The notes under the pieces were generated by a model. That model saw only the letters and a list, made by a program, of their open reading frames with translations. It was not told where the DNA came from and did no database searches. A DNA stretch of 64,000 nt from Ehretia macrophylla (taxonomy: Eukaryota; Streptophyta; Magnoliopsida; Boraginales; Ehretiaceae), in the NCBI GenBank assembly GCA_037974665.1, contig CM075773.1:18032146-18096145 (forward strand), written 5' to 3'. The translations under genes and the position numbers were made by a program. Below are positions 45,704-58,007 of the stretch, in pieces. Position 1 is the first letter of the stretch, and each line of letters starts with the position of its first letter.

Positions 45704-45822
45704 GGGGTGCAACACGAGTACTTCTCAGGGGGTCACCCATCCTAGTACTACTCTCGTCCAAGCGCGCTTAACATCGGAGTTCTGATATGATCCAATGCAT
45801 TAGTGCTGGTATGATCACACCT
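45704..45822 (-). rRNA. 5S rRNA: 5S rRNA gene, copy 70, degenerate
   Basis: 119 nt with about 11 changes: C104A, G98A, G66A, U59C, A50U, C36U, C35A, C29U, C28U, C6U and G1A. Both the start base and the A box are affected. It sits at the border between the short-rich block and the all-long block. Probable pseudogene. Confidence 0.9.
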
Positions 45823-46381
45823 GTCATGTTGAGGGCATAATTCCTTTATTTGTTAACGGTTCACAGTCCCAGCCTAGAGAAATGGCTTATTCAAAAGGCC
45901 CAATGGGCTTAACGACAACCCATCCGCTTCAACAACGCAGCATCCACGCAAGACGTGATATCGACGCATTGTAGGGCCCTCTAATGTCCCGCGAGTAAGG
46001 TTGTCATCCTTTTAACAGCTCACGACCTAAGATCCGGGATGAAAAAATAGAGCAAAAGAAGAAAAGTGGCCCGAAACTGATGAAAATGTTCAATTTTGAG
46101 CTCCGAAAAGGGCACTGTGAGCTAGCTAGCTTCCCCCGTCGTAGAGCTCTCAGAGAGCTTTCCAACGGTATGCTGTGCGCCTCGTAATTCCTTACGGATC
46201 AAAAGTTATGGGCACCGGAGCGACGGAGACCTGGTCACAAGCCCTACGCCCTCGGTTTGCAGGCCTAGCCTCTACGTGAAGAGAATTTGTCTTGCCCAAG
46301 GTGCCGTGGTATTCGATAATAGATATGTGGTGGATAAAGTATCTTGGCAACCATAACCGGAGCAAAAAAAAATTGAAAAGG

Positions 46382-46499
46382 GGGGTGCAACACAACGACT
46401 TCCCAGGGGGCCACCCATCCTAGTACTCTCTCGCCCAAGCACGCTTAACTTCGGAGTTCTAATGGGATCTGATGCATTAGTGCTTGTATGATCGCACCC
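46382..46499 (-). rRNA. 5S rRNA: 5S rRNA gene, copy 71, degenerate
   Basis: 118 nt: a one-base deletion near positions 72-74 plus C107U, C105G, A90G, C39U, G30A, C28U and C15A. The deletion changes spacing between the intermediate element and the C box. Probable pseudogene beside copy 70. Confidence 0.9.
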
Positions 46500-47057
46500 G
46501 TCATGTTGAGGGCACAATTCCTTTATGTGTTAACGGTTCACAGTCCCAGCCTAGAGATATGGCCCATTCAAAAGGCCCAATGGGCTTAACGACAACCCAT
46601 CCGCTTCAACAACGCAGCATCCTCGCAAGACGTGATATCGACGCATTGTAGGGTCCTCTAATGTGCCGCGAGTAAGGTTGTCGTCCTTTTAACAGCTCAC
46701 GACGTACGATCCGGGACGGAAAAACAGAGCAAAAGAAGAAAAGTGGCCCGAAACTGAAGAAAACGTTCGATTTTGAGCTCCGAAAAGGGCACAGCGTGCT
46801 AGCTAGCTGCCCCCGTCGTAGAGCTCTCAGAGAGCTTTCCAACGGTTTGCTGTGCGCCTCGTAACTCCTTTCGGATCAAAAGTTATGGGCACCGGAGCGA
46901 CGGAGACCTGGTCACAAGCCCTACGCCCTCGGTTTGCGGGCCCAGCCTCCACGTGAAGAGAAGTTGTCTTGCCCAAGGTGCCGTGGGATTCGATAATAGA
47001 AATGTGGTGGGTAAAGTATATTGGCAACCCTAACCGGAGCAAAAAAAATTGAAAAGG

Positions 47058-47176
47058 GGGGTGCAACACGAGGACTTCCCAGGCGGTCACCCATCCTAGT
47101 ACTACTCTCGCCCAAGCACGCTTAAGTTCGGAGTTCTGATGGGATCCGATGCATTAGTGCTAGTATGATCGCACCC
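47058..47176 (-). rRNA. 5S rRNA: 5S rRNA gene, copy 72
   Basis: 119 nt with C93G (C box), G51C (A box), C28U and C15U. C93G, C28U and C15U recur in copy 74. Confidence 0.95.
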
Positions 47177-47735
47177 GTCATGTTGAGGGCACAATTCCTT
47201 TATGTGTTAACGGTTCACAGTCCCAGCCTAGAGATATGGCCCATTCAAAAGTCCCAATGGGCTTAACGACAACCCATCCACTTCAACAACGCAGCATCCT
47301 CGCAAGACGTGATATCGACGCATTGTAGGGTCCTCTAATGTGCCGCGAGTAAGGTTTTCGTCCTTTTAACAGCTCACGACGTACGATCCGGGACGGAAAA
47401 ACAGAGCAAAAGAAGAAAAGTGGCCTGAAACTGATGAAAATGTTCGATTTTGAGCTCCGAAAAGAGCACAGCAAGCTAGCTAGCTGCCCCCGTCGTAGAG
47501 CTCTCATAGAGCTTTCCAACGGTTTGCTGTGCGCCTCGTAACTCGTTACGGTTCAAAAGTTATGGGCACCGGAGCGACGGAGACCTGGTCACAAGCCCTA
47601 TGCCCTCGGTTTGCGGGCCCAGCCTCCACGTGAAGAGAAGTTGTCTTGCCCAAGGTGCCGTGGGATTCGATAATAGAAATTTTGTGGGTAAAGTATCTTG
47701 GCAACCCTAACCGGAGCAAAAAAATTTGAAAAAGG

Positions 47736-47854
47736 GAGGTGCAACACGAGGACTTCCCAGGGGGTCACCCATCCTAGTACTACTCTCGCCCAAGCACGCT
47801 TAAGTTCGGAGTTCTGATGGGATCCGGTGCATTTGTGCTGGTATGATCGCACTC
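47736..47854 (-). rRNA. 5S rRNA: 5S rRNA gene, copy 73
   Basis: 119 nt with C118U, G51C, U21A and G2A. It shares G51C with copy 72 and U21A with copy 75. Confidence 0.95.
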
Positions 47855-48412
47855 GTCATGTTGAGGGCACAATTCCTTTATCTGTTAACGGTTCACAGTC
47901 CCAGCCTAGAGAGATGGCCCATTCAAATGGCCCAATGGGCTTAACAATAACCCATCCGCTTCAACAACGCAGCATCCTCGCCAGATGTGATATCGACGCG
48001 TTGTAGGGACCTCTAATGTCCCACGAGTATGGTTGTCGTCCTTTTAACAGCTCACGACGTACGATCCGGGACGGAAAAACAGAGCAAAAAAAGAAAAGTG
48101 GCCCGAAACTGAAGAAAACGTTCGATTTTGAGCTCGGAAAAGCGCACAGCGTGCTAGCTAGCTGCCCCCGTCGTAGAGCTCTCAGAGAGCTTTCCAACGG
48201 TTAGTTGTGCGCCTCGTAACTCCTTTCGGATCAAAAGTTATGGGCACCGGAGCGACGGAGACCTGGTCACAAGTCCTACGCCCTCGGTTTGCGGGCCCAG
48301 CCTCCACGTGAAGAGAAGTTGTCTTGCCCAAGGTGCCGTGGGATTCGATAATAGAAATGTGGTGGGTAAAGTATATTGGCAACCCTAACCGGAGCAAAAA
48401 AAATGTAAAAGA

Positions 48413-48531
48413 GGGGTGCAACACGAGGACTTCCCAGGCGGTCACCCATCCTAGTACTACTCTCGCCCAAGCACGCTTAACTTCGGAGTTCTGATGGGAT
48501 CCGATGCATTAGTGCTAGTATGATCGCACCC
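48413..48531 (-). rRNA. 5S rRNA: 5S rRNA gene, copy 74
   Basis: 119 nt with C93G, C28U and C15U, matching copy 72 two units away. Confidence 0.96.
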
Positions 48532-49088
48532 GTCATGTTGAGGGCACAATTCCTTTATGTGTTAACGGTTCACAGTCCCAGCCTAGAGATACGGCCCATT
48601 CAAAAGGCCCAATGGGCTTAACAACAACCCATCCGCTTCAACAACGCAGCATCCTGGCAAGACGTGACATCGACGCATTGTAGGGTCCTCTAAAGTGCCG
48701 GGAGTGAGGTTGTCGTCCTTTTAATAGCTCACGACGTACGATCCGGGACAGAAAAACAGAGCAAAAGAAGAAAAGTGGCCCGAAACTGATGAAAACGTTC
48801 AATTTTGAGCTCCGAAAAGGGCACAGCGAGCTAGGTAGCTGCCCCCGTCGTAGAGCTCTCAGAGAGCTTTCCAACGGTATGCTGTGCGCCTCGTAACTCC
48901 TTACGGATCAAAAGTTATGGGCACCGTAGCGACGGAGACCTGGTCACAAGCCCTACGCCCTCGGTTTGCGGGCCCAGCCTCCACGTGAAGAGAAGTTGTC
49001 TTGCCCAAGGTGCCATGGGATTCGATAATAGAAATGTGGTGGGTAAAGTATCTTGGCAACCCTAACCGGAGCAAAAAAAATTGAAAAA

Positions 49089-49207
49089 GGGGTGCAACAC
49101 GAGGACTTCCCAGGGGGTCACCCATCCTAGTACTACACTCGCCCAAGCACGCTTAACTTCGGAGTTCTGATGGGATCCGGTGCATTTGTGCTGGTATGAT
49201 CGCACCC
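49089..49207 (-). rRNA. 5S rRNA: 5S rRNA gene, copy 75
   Basis: 119 nt with A71U (intermediate element) and U21A. Confidence 0.97.
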
Positions 49208-49765
49208 GTCATGTTGAGGGCACAATTCCTTTATGTGTTAACGGTTCACAGTCCCAGCCTAGAGATATGGCCCATTCAAAAGGCCCAATGGGCTTAACGA
49301 CAACCCATCCGCTTCAACAACGCAGCATCCTCGCAAGACATGATATCGACGCATTGTAGGGTCCTAAAATGTGCCGCGAGTAAGGTTGTCGTCCTTTTAA
49401 CAGCTCACGATGTACGATCCGGGACGGAAAAATAGAGCAAATGAAGAGAAGTGGCCCGAAACAGATGAAAACGTTTTATTTTGAGCTCCGAAAAGGGCAC
49501 AGCGAGCTAGCTAGCTGCCCTCGTCGTAGAGCTCTCAGAGAGCTTTCCAACGGTATGCTGTGCGCCTCGTAACTCCTTACGGATCAAAAGTTATGGGCAC
49601 CGGAGCGACGGAGACCTGGTCACAAGCCCTACGCCCTCGGTTTGCAGGCCCAGCCTCCACGTGAAGAGAAGTTGTCTTGCCCAAGGTGCCGTGGGATTCG
49701 ATAATAGAAATGTGGTGGGTAAAGTATCTTGGCAACCCTAACCGGAGCAAAAAAAATTGAAAAGG

Positions 49766-49884
49766 GGGGTGCAACACGAGGACTTCCCAGGGGGTCACCC
49801 ATCCTAGTACTACTCTCGCCCAAGCACGCTTAACTTCGGTGTTCTGATGGGATCCGGTGCATTAGTGCTGGTATGATCGCACCC
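49766..49884 (-). rRNA. 5S rRNA: 5S rRNA gene, copy 76
   Basis: 119 nt with only U45A. Long spacer upstream. Confidence 0.97.
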
Positions 49885-50442
49885 GTCATGTTGAGGGCAC
49901 AATTCCTTTATGTGTTAACGGTTCACAGTCCCAGCCTAGAGATATGGCCAATTCAAAAGGCCCAATGGGCTTAACGACAACCCATCCGCTTCAACAACGC
50001 AGCATCCTCGCAAGACGTGATATCGACGCATTGTAGGGTCCTCTAATGTGCCGCGAGTAAGGTTATCGTCCTTTTAACAGCTCACGACGTACGATCCGGG
50101 ACGGAAAAACAGAGCAAAAGAATAAAAGTGGCCCGAAACTGATGAAAACGTTCGATTTTGAGCTCCGAAAAGGGCAAAGCGAGCTAGCTAGCTGCCCCCG
50201 TCGTAGAACTCTCAGAGAGCTTTCCAACGGTATGCTGTGCGCCTCGTAACTCCTTACGGATCAAAAGTTATGGGCACCGGAGCGACGGAGACCTGGTCAC
50301 AAGCCCTACGCCCTCGGTTTGCGGGCCCAGCCTCCACGTGAAGAGAAGTTGTCTTGCCCAAGGTGCCGTGGGATTCGATAATAGAAATGTGGTGGGTAAA
50401 GTATCTTGGCAACCCTAACCGGAGCAAAAAAAATTGAAAAGG

Positions 50443-50561
50443 GGGGTGCAACACGAGGACTTCCCAAGGGGTCACCCATCCTAGTACTACTCTCGCCCAA
50501 GCACGCTTAACTTCGGAGTTCTGATGGGATCCGGTGCATTAGTGCTGGTATGATCGCTCCC
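50443..50561 (-). rRNA. 5S rRNA: 5S rRNA gene, copy 77
   Basis: 119 nt with C95U and U4A; the latter is in the helix that pairs the RNA ends. Confidence 0.97.
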
Positions 50562-51119
50562 GTCATGTTGAGGGCACAATTCCTTTATGTGTTAACGGTT
50601 CACAGTCCCAGCCTAGAGATATGGCCCATTCAAAAGGCCCAATGGGCTTAACGACAACCCATCCGCTTCAACAACGCAGCATCCTCGCAAGACGTGATAT
50701 CGACGCATTGTAGGGTCCTCTAATGTTCCGCGAGTAAGGTTGTTGTCCTTTTAACAGCTCACGACGTACGAACCGGGACGGAAAAATAGAGCAAAAGAAG
50801 AAAAGTGGCCCGAAACTGATGAAAACGTTTGATTTTGAGCTCCAAAAAGGGCACAGCGAGCTAGGAAGCTGCCGCCGTCGTAGAGCTCTCAGAGAGCTTT
50901 CCAACGGTATGCTGTGCGCCGCGTAACGCCTTACGGATCAAAAGTTATGGGCACCGGAGCGACGGAGACCTGGTCACAAGCCCTACGCCCTCGGTTTGCG
51001 GGCCCAGCCTCCACGTGAAGAGAAGTTGTCTTGCCCAAGGTGCCGTGGGATTCGATAATAGAAATGTGGTGGATAAAGTATCTTGGCAACGCTAACCGGA
51101 GCAAAAAAAATTGAAAAGG

Positions 51120-51237
51120 GGGGTGTAGCACGAGGACTTCCCAGGTGGTCACCCATCCTAGTACTACTCTCGCCCAAGCACGCTTAACATCGGAGTTCTG
51201 ATGGGATCCGGTGCATAGTGCTGGTATGATCGCACCC
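51120..51237 (-). rRNA. 5S rRNA: 5S rRNA gene, copy 78
   Basis: 118 nt: one A lost at positions 22-23 plus G113A, U111C, C93A (C box) and A50U (A box). Function doubtful. Confidence 0.93.
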
Positions 51238-51795
51238 GTCATATTGAGGGCACAATTCCTTTATGTGTTAACGGTTCACAGTCCCAGCCAAGAGATATGG
51301 CCCATTCAAAAGGCCCAATGGGCTTAACGACAACCCATCCGCTTCAACAACGCAGCATCCTCGCAAGACGTGATATCGACGCATTGTAGGGTCCTCTAAT
51401 GTGCCGCGAGTAAGGTTGTCATCCTTTTAACAGCTCACGACGTACGATCCGGGACGGAAAAACAGAGCAAAAGAAGAAAAGTGGCCCGAAACTGATGAAA
51501 ACGTTCGATTTTGAGCTCCGAAAAGGGCATAGCCTGCTAGCTAGCTACCCCCGTCGTAGAGCTCTCAGAGAGCTTTCCAACGGTATGCTGTGCGCCTCGT
51601 AACTCCTTACGGATCAAAAGTTATGGGCACCGGAGCGACGGAGACCTGGTCACAAGCCCTACGCCCTCGGTTTGCTGGCCCAGCCTCAATGTGAAGAGAA
51701 GTTGTCTTGCCCAAGGTGCCGTGGGATTCGATAATAGAAATGTGGTGGGTAAAGTATCTTGGCAACCCTAACCGGAGCAAAAAAAATTGAAAAGG

Positions 51796-51914
51796 GGGGT
51801 GCAACACGAGGACTTCCCAGGGGGTCACCTATCCTAGTACTACTCTCGCCCAAGCACGCTTAACTTCGGAGTTCTGATGGGATCCGGTGCATTAGTGCTG
51901 GTATGATCGCACCC
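51796..51914 (-). rRNA. 5S rRNA: 5S rRNA gene, copy 79
   Basis: 119 nt with only G85A, inside the C box. Confidence 0.97.
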
Positions 51915-52472
51915 GTCATGTTGAGGGCACAATTCCTTTATGTGTTAACGGTTCACAGTCCCAGCCTAGAGATATGGCCCATTCAAAAGGCCCAATGGGC
52001 TTAACGACAACCCATCCGCTTCAACAACGCAGCATCCTCGCAAGACGTGATATCGACGCATTGTAGGGTCGTCTAATGTGCCGCGAGTAAGGTTGTCGTC
52101 CTTTTAATAGCTCGTGACGTACGATCCGGGACGGAAAAACAGAGCAAAAGAAGAAAAGTGGCCCGAAACTGATGAAAACGTTCGATTTTGAGCTCCAAAA
52201 AGGGCATGGTGAGCTAGCTAGCTGCCCCCGTCGTAGAGCTCTCAGAGAGCTTTCCAACGGTATGCTGTGCGCCTCGTAACTCCTTACGGATCAAAAGTTA
52301 TGGGCACCGGAGCGACGGAGACTTGGTCACAAGCCCTACGCCCTGGGTTTGCGGGCCCAGCCTCCAAATGAAGAGAAGTTGTCTTGCACAAGGTTCCGTG
52401 GGATTCGATAATAGAAATGTGGTGGGTAAAGTATCTTGGCAACGCTAACCGGAGCAAAAAAAATTGAAAAGG

Positions 52473-52591
52473 GGGGTGCAACACGAGTACTTCCCAGGGG
52501 GTCACCCATCCTAGTACTACTCTCGCCTAAGCACGCTTAACTTCGGAGTTCTGATGGGATCCGGTGCATTAGTGCTAGTATGATCGCACCC
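52473..52591 (-). rRNA. 5S rRNA: 5S rRNA gene, copy 80
   Basis: 119 nt with C104A, G64A and C15U. Confidence 0.96.
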
Positions 52592-53149
52592 GTCATGTTG
52601 AGGGCACAATTCCTTTATGTGTTAACGGTTCACAGTCCCAGCCTAGAGATATGGCCCATTCAAAAGGCCCAATGGGCTTAACAACAAACTATCCGCTTCA
52701 ACAACGCATCATCCTCGCAAGACGTGATATCGACGCATTGTAGGGTCCTCTAATGTGCCGCGAGTAAAGTTGTCGTCCTTTTAACAGCTCACGACGTACG
52801 ATCCGGGATGGAAAAACAGAGCAAAAGAATAAAAGTGGCCAGAAACTGATGAAAACGTAATATTTTGAGCACCGAAAAGGGCATAGCGAGCTAGCTAGCT
52901 ACCACCGTCGTAGAGCTCTCCGAGAGCTTTCCAACGGTATGCTGTGCGCCTCGTAACTCCATACGGATCAAAAGTTATGGGCACCGGAGCGACGGAGACC
53001 TGGTCACAACCCCTACCTCCTCGGTTTGCGGGCCCAGCCTCCACGTGAAGAAAAGTTGTCTTGCCCAAGGTGGCGTGGGATTCGATAATAGAAACTTGGT
53101 GGGTAAAGTATCTTGGCAACGCTAACCGGAGCAAAAAAAATTGAAAAGG

Positions 53150-53268
53150 GGGGTGCAACACGAGGACTTCCCAGGGGGTCACCCATCCTAGTACTACTCT
53201 CGCCCAAGCACGCTTAACTTCGGAGTTCTGATGGGATCCGGTGCATTAGTGCTGGTATGATCGCACCC
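53150..53268 (-). rRNA. 5S rRNA: 5S rRNA gene, copy 81
   Basis: 119 nt, identical to the window consensus. The spacer downstream of the gene carries the dispersed CATACGG/CACAACCCC variant. Confidence 0.98.
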
Positions 53269-53826
53269 GTCATGTTGAGGGCACAATTCCTTTATGTGTT
53301 AACGGTTCACAGTCCCAGCCTAGAGATATGGCCCATTCAAAAGGCCCAATGGGCTTAACGACAACCCATCCGCTTCAACAACGCAGCATCCTCGCAAGAC
53401 GTGATATCGACGCATTGTAGGGTCCTCTAATGTGCCTCGAGTAAGGTTGTCGTCCTTTTAATAGCTCACGACGTACGATCCGGGACGGAAAAACAGAGCA
53501 AAAGAAGAAAAGTGGCCCGAAACTGATGAAAACGTTCGATTTTGAGCTCCGAAAAGGGCTCGGCGAGCTAGCTAGCTGCTCCCGTCGTAGAGCTCTCAGA
53601 GAGCTTTCCAACGGTATGCTGTGCGCCTCGTAACTCCTTACGGATCAAAAGTTATGGGCACCGGAGCGACGGAGACCTGGTCACAAGCCCTACGCCCTCG
53701 GTTTGCGGGCCCAGCCTCCACGTGAAGAGAAGTTGTCTTGCCCAAGGTGCCGTGGGATTCGATAATAGAAATATGGTGGGTAAAGTATCTTGGCAACCCT
53801 AACCGGAGCAAAAAATATTGAAAAGG

Positions 53827-53945
53827 GGGGTGCGACACGAGGACTTCCCAGGGGGTCACCCATCCTAGTACTACTCTCGCCCAAGCACGCTTAACTTCGG
53901 AGTTCTAATGGGATCCGGAGCATTAGTGCTGGTATGATCGCACCC
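53827..53945 (-). rRNA. 5S rRNA: 5S rRNA gene, copy 82
   Basis: 119 nt with U112C, C39U and A27U. The distal T-run is interrupted; the proximal TTTT is intact. Confidence 0.96.
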
Positions 53946-54503
53946 GTCATGTTGAGGGCACAATTCCTTTATGTGTTAACGGTTCACAGTCCCAGCCTAG
54001 AGATATGGCCCATTCAAAAGGCCCAATGGGCTTAACGACAACCCATCTGCTTCAACAACGCAGTATCCTCGCAAGACGTGATATCGACGCATTGTAGGGT
54101 CCTCTAATGTGCCGCGAGTAAGGTTGTCGTCCTTTTAATAGCTCACGACGTACGATCCGGGACCGAAAAACAGAGCAAAAGAAGAAAAGTACCCCGAAAC
54201 TGATGAAAATGTTCAATTTTGAGCTTCGAAAAGGGCACGGCAAGCTAGCTACCTGCCCACGTCGTAGAGCTCTCGGAGAGCTTTCCAACGGTATGCTGTG
54301 CGCCGCGTAACTCCTTACGGATCAAAAGTTATGGGCACCGGAGCGACGGAGACCTGGTCACAAGCCCTACGCCCTGGGTTTGCGGGCCCAGCCTCAACGT
54401 GAAAAGAAGTTGTCTTGCCCAAGGTGCCGTGGGATTCGATAATAGAAATGTGGTGGGTAAAGTATCTTGGCAACGCTAACCGGAGCAAAAAAAATTGAAA
54501 AGG

Positions 54504-54622
54504 GGGGTGCAACACGAGGACTTCCCAGGGGGTCACCCATCCTAGTACTACTCTCGCCCAAGCACGCTTAACTTCGGAGTTCTGATGGGATCCGGTGCAT
54601 TAGTGCTGGTATGATCGCACCC
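54504..54622 (-). rRNA. 5S rRNA: 5S rRNA gene, copy 83
   Basis: 119 nt, identical to the window consensus. Long spacer upstream. Confidence 0.98.
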
Positions 54623-55180
54623 GTCATGTTGAGGGCACAATTCCTTTATGTGTTAACGGTTCACAGTCCCAGCCTAGAGATATGGCCCATTCAAAAGGCC
54701 CAATGGGCTTAACGACAACCCATCCGCTTCAACAACGCAGCATCCTCGCAAGACGTGATATCGACGCATTGTAGGTTCCTCTAATGTGCCGCGAGTAAGG
54801 TTGTCGTCCTTTTAATAGCTCATGACGTACGATCCGGGAGGGAAAAACAGAGCAAAAGAAGAAAAGTGGCCCGAAACTGATGAAAACGTTAGATTTTGAG
54901 CTCCGAAAAGGGCACGGCGAGCTAGCTAGCTGCCCCCGTCGTAGAACTCTCAGAGAGCTTTCCAACGGTATGCTGTGCGCCTCGTAACTCCTTACGGATC
55001 AAAAGTTATGGGCACCGGAGCGACGGAGACCTGATCACAAGCCCTCCGCCCTCGGTTTGCGGGCCCAGCCTCCACGTGAAGAGAAGTTGTCTTGCCCAAG
55101 GTGCCGTGGTATTCGATAATAGAAATGTGGTGGGTAAAGTATCTTGGCAACGCTAACCGGAGCAAAAAAAATTGAAAAGG

Positions 55181-55299
55181 GGGGTGCAACACGAGGACTT
55201 CCCAGGGGGTCACCCATCCTAGTACTACTCTCGCCCAAGCACGCTTAACTTCGGAGTTCTGATGGGATCCGGTGCATTAGTGCTGGTATGATCGCACCC
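55181..55299 (-). rRNA. 5S rRNA: 5S rRNA gene, copy 84
   Basis: 119 nt, identical to the window consensus, but the -1 base is changed (CpG transition), which could affect start efficiency. Confidence 0.98.
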
Positions 55300-55857
55300 A
55301 TCATGTTGAGGGCACAATTCCTTTATGTGTTAACGGTTCACAGTCCCAGCCTAGAGATATGGCCCATTCAAAAGGCCCAATGGGCTTAACGACAACCCAT
55401 CCGCTTCAATATCGCAGCATCCTCGCAAGACGTGATATCGATGCATTGTAAGGTCCTCTAATGTGCCGCGAGTAAGGTTTTCGTCCTTTTAACAGCTCAC
55501 GACGTACGATCCGGGACGGAAAAACAGAGCAAAAGAAGAAAAGTGGCCCGAAACTAATGAAATCGTTCGATTTTTAGCTCCGAAAAGGGCATAGCCTGCT
55601 AGCTAGCTACCCCCATCGTAGAGCTCTCAGAGAGCTTTCCAACGGTATGTTGTGCGCCTCGTAACTCCTTACGGATCAAAAGTTATGGACACCGGAGCGA
55701 CGGAAACCTGGTCACAAGCCCTACGCCCTCGGTTTGCGGGCCCAGCCTCCACGTGAAGAGAAGTTGTCTTGCCCAAGGTGCCGTGGGATTCGATAATAGA
55801 AATGTGGTGGGTAAAGTGTCTTGGCAACGCTAACCGAAGCAAAAAAAATTGAAAAGG

Positions 55858-55976
55858 GGGGTGCAACACGAGGATTTCCCAGGGGGTCACCCATCCTAGT
55901 ACTACTCTCGCCCAAGCACGCTTAACTTCGGAGTTCTGATGGGATCCGGTGCATTAGTGCTGGTATGATCGTACCC
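55858..55976 (-). rRNA. 5S rRNA: 5S rRNA gene, copy 85
   Basis: 119 nt with G102A and G5A. Confidence 0.97.
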
Positions 55977-56534
55977 GTCATGTTGAGGGCACAATTCCTT
56001 TATGTGTTAACGGTTCACAGTCCCAGCCTAGAGATATGGCCCATTCAAAAGGCCCAATGGGCTTAACGACAACCCATCCGCTTCAATAACGCAGCATCCT
56101 CGCAAGATGTGATAACGACGCATTGTAGGGTCCTCTAATGTGCCGCGAGTAAGGTTGTCGTCCTTTTAAAAACTCACGACGTACGATCCGGGACGGAAAA
56201 ACATATTAAAAGAAGAAAAGTGGCCCGAAACTGATGAAAACGTTCGATTTTGAGCTCCGAAAAGGGGATAGCGTGCTAGCTAGCTACCCCCATCGTAGAG
56301 CTCTCAGAGAGCTTTCCAACGGTATGCTGTGCGCCTCGTAACTCCATACGGATCAAAAGTTATGGGTACCGGAGCGACGGAGACCTGGTCACAACCCCTA
56401 CGCCCTCGGTTTGCGGGCCCAGCCTCCACGTGAAGAAAAGTTGTCTTGCCCAACGTGCGGTGGGATTCGACAATAGAAATGTGGTGGGTAAAGTCTCTTG
56501 GCAACGCTAACCGGAGCAAAAAAAATTGAAAAGG

Positions 56535-56653
56535 GGGGTGCAACACGAGGACTTCCCAGGGGGTCACCCATCCTAGTACTACTCTCGCCCAAGCACGCTT
56601 AACTTCGGAGTTCTGATGGGATCCGGTGCATTAGTGCTGGTATGATTGAACCC
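56535..56653 (-). rRNA. 5S rRNA: 5S rRNA gene, copy 86
   Basis: 119 nt with G7A and G5U, both in the helix that pairs the RNA ends. Confidence 0.96.
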
Positions 56654-57211
56654 GTCATGTTGAGGGCACAATTCCTTTATGTGTTAACGGTTCACAGTCC
56701 CAGCCTAGAGATATGGCCCATTCAAAAGGCCCAATGGGCTTAACGACAACCCATCCGCTTCAACAACGCAGCATCCTCGCAAGACGTGATATCGACGCAT
56801 TGTAGGGTCCTCTAATGTGCCGCGAGTAAGGTTGTCATCCTTTTAACAGCTCACGACGTATGATCCGGGACGGAAAAACAGAGCAAAAGAAGAAAAGTGG
56901 CCCGAAACTGATGAAAATGTTCGATTTTGAGCAACGAAAAGGGCATAGCGAGCTAGCTAGCTGCCCCCGTCGTAGAGCTCTCAGCGAGCTTTCCAACGGT
57001 ATGCTGTGCGCCTCGTAACTCCATACGGATCAAAAGTTATGGGCACCAGAGCGACAGAGACCTGGTCACAACCCCTACGCCCTCGGTTTGCGGGCCCAGC
57101 CTCCACGTGAAGAAAAGTTGTCTTGCCCAAGGTGCCGTGGGATTCGATAATAGAAATGTGGTGGGTAAAGTATCTTGGCAACGCTAACCGGAGCAAAAAA
57201 AATTGAAAAGG

Positions 57212-57330
57212 GGGGTGCAACACGAGGACTTCCCAGGGGGTCACCCATCCTAGTACTACTCTCGCCCAAGCACGCTTAACTTCGGAGTTCTGATGGGATC
57301 TGCTGGATTAGTGCTGGTATGATCGTACCC
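57212..57330 (-). rRNA. 5S rRNA: 5S rRNA gene, copy 87
   Basis: 119 nt with G30A, C28G, G25C and G5A. The upstream flank at 57380-57470 is unusually diverged as well, including the site II cluster. Confidence 0.95.
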
Positions 57331-57888
57331 GTCATGTTGAGGGTACAATTCCTTTATGTGTTAACAGTTCACAGTCCCAGCCAAGAGATATCGCCCATCC
57401 AAAACGCCCACTGCGCTTAACGACAACCCACCCGCTTCACCAATGCAGCATGCTCGCAAGAGGTGATTTGGACGCATTGTAGGGTCCTCTAATGTACAGC
57501 GAGTAAGGTTGTCGTCCTTTTAACAGCTCACGACGTATGATCCGGGACGGAAAAACAGAGCAAAAGAAGAAAAGTGGCCCGAAACTGATGAAAACGTTCG
57601 ATTTTGAGATCCGAAAAGGGCATAGCGAGCTAGCTGGCTTCCCCCGTCGTAGAGCTCTCAGAGAGCTTTCCAACGGTATGCTGTGTGCCTCGTAACTCCT
57701 TACGGATCAAAAGTTATGGGCACCGGGGCGACGGAGACCTGGTCACAAGCCCTACGCCCTCGGTTTGCGGGCCCAGCCTCCAAGTGAAGAGAAGTTGTCT
57801 TGCCCAAGGTGCCGTGGGATTCGATAATAGAACTGTCGTGGGTAAAGTATCTTGGCAACGCTAACCGGAGCAAAAAAAATTGAAAAGG

Positions 57889-58007
57889 GGGGTGCAACAC
57901 GAGGACTTCCCAGGGGGTCACCCATCCTAGTACTACTCTCGCCCAAGCACGCTTAACTTCGGAGTTCTGATGGGATCCGGTGCATTAGTGCTAGTATGAT
58001 CGCACCC
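57889..58007 (-). rRNA. 5S rRNA: 5S rRNA gene, copy 88
   Basis: 119 nt with only C15U. The TATA-like element upstream reads CAAAAAGG in place of CATAAAGG. Confidence 0.97.

Larger units (their letters stand above)
23020..45822 (-). repeat. Mixed block 2 (short-unit-rich, copies 36-70)
   Basis: This stretch holds 21 of the 25 short intervals in the window, intermingled with long ones, plus the 567-bp deleted unit. From about 33.4 kb the order of unit types is repeated in a nine-unit higher-order duplication. Confidence 0.9.
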
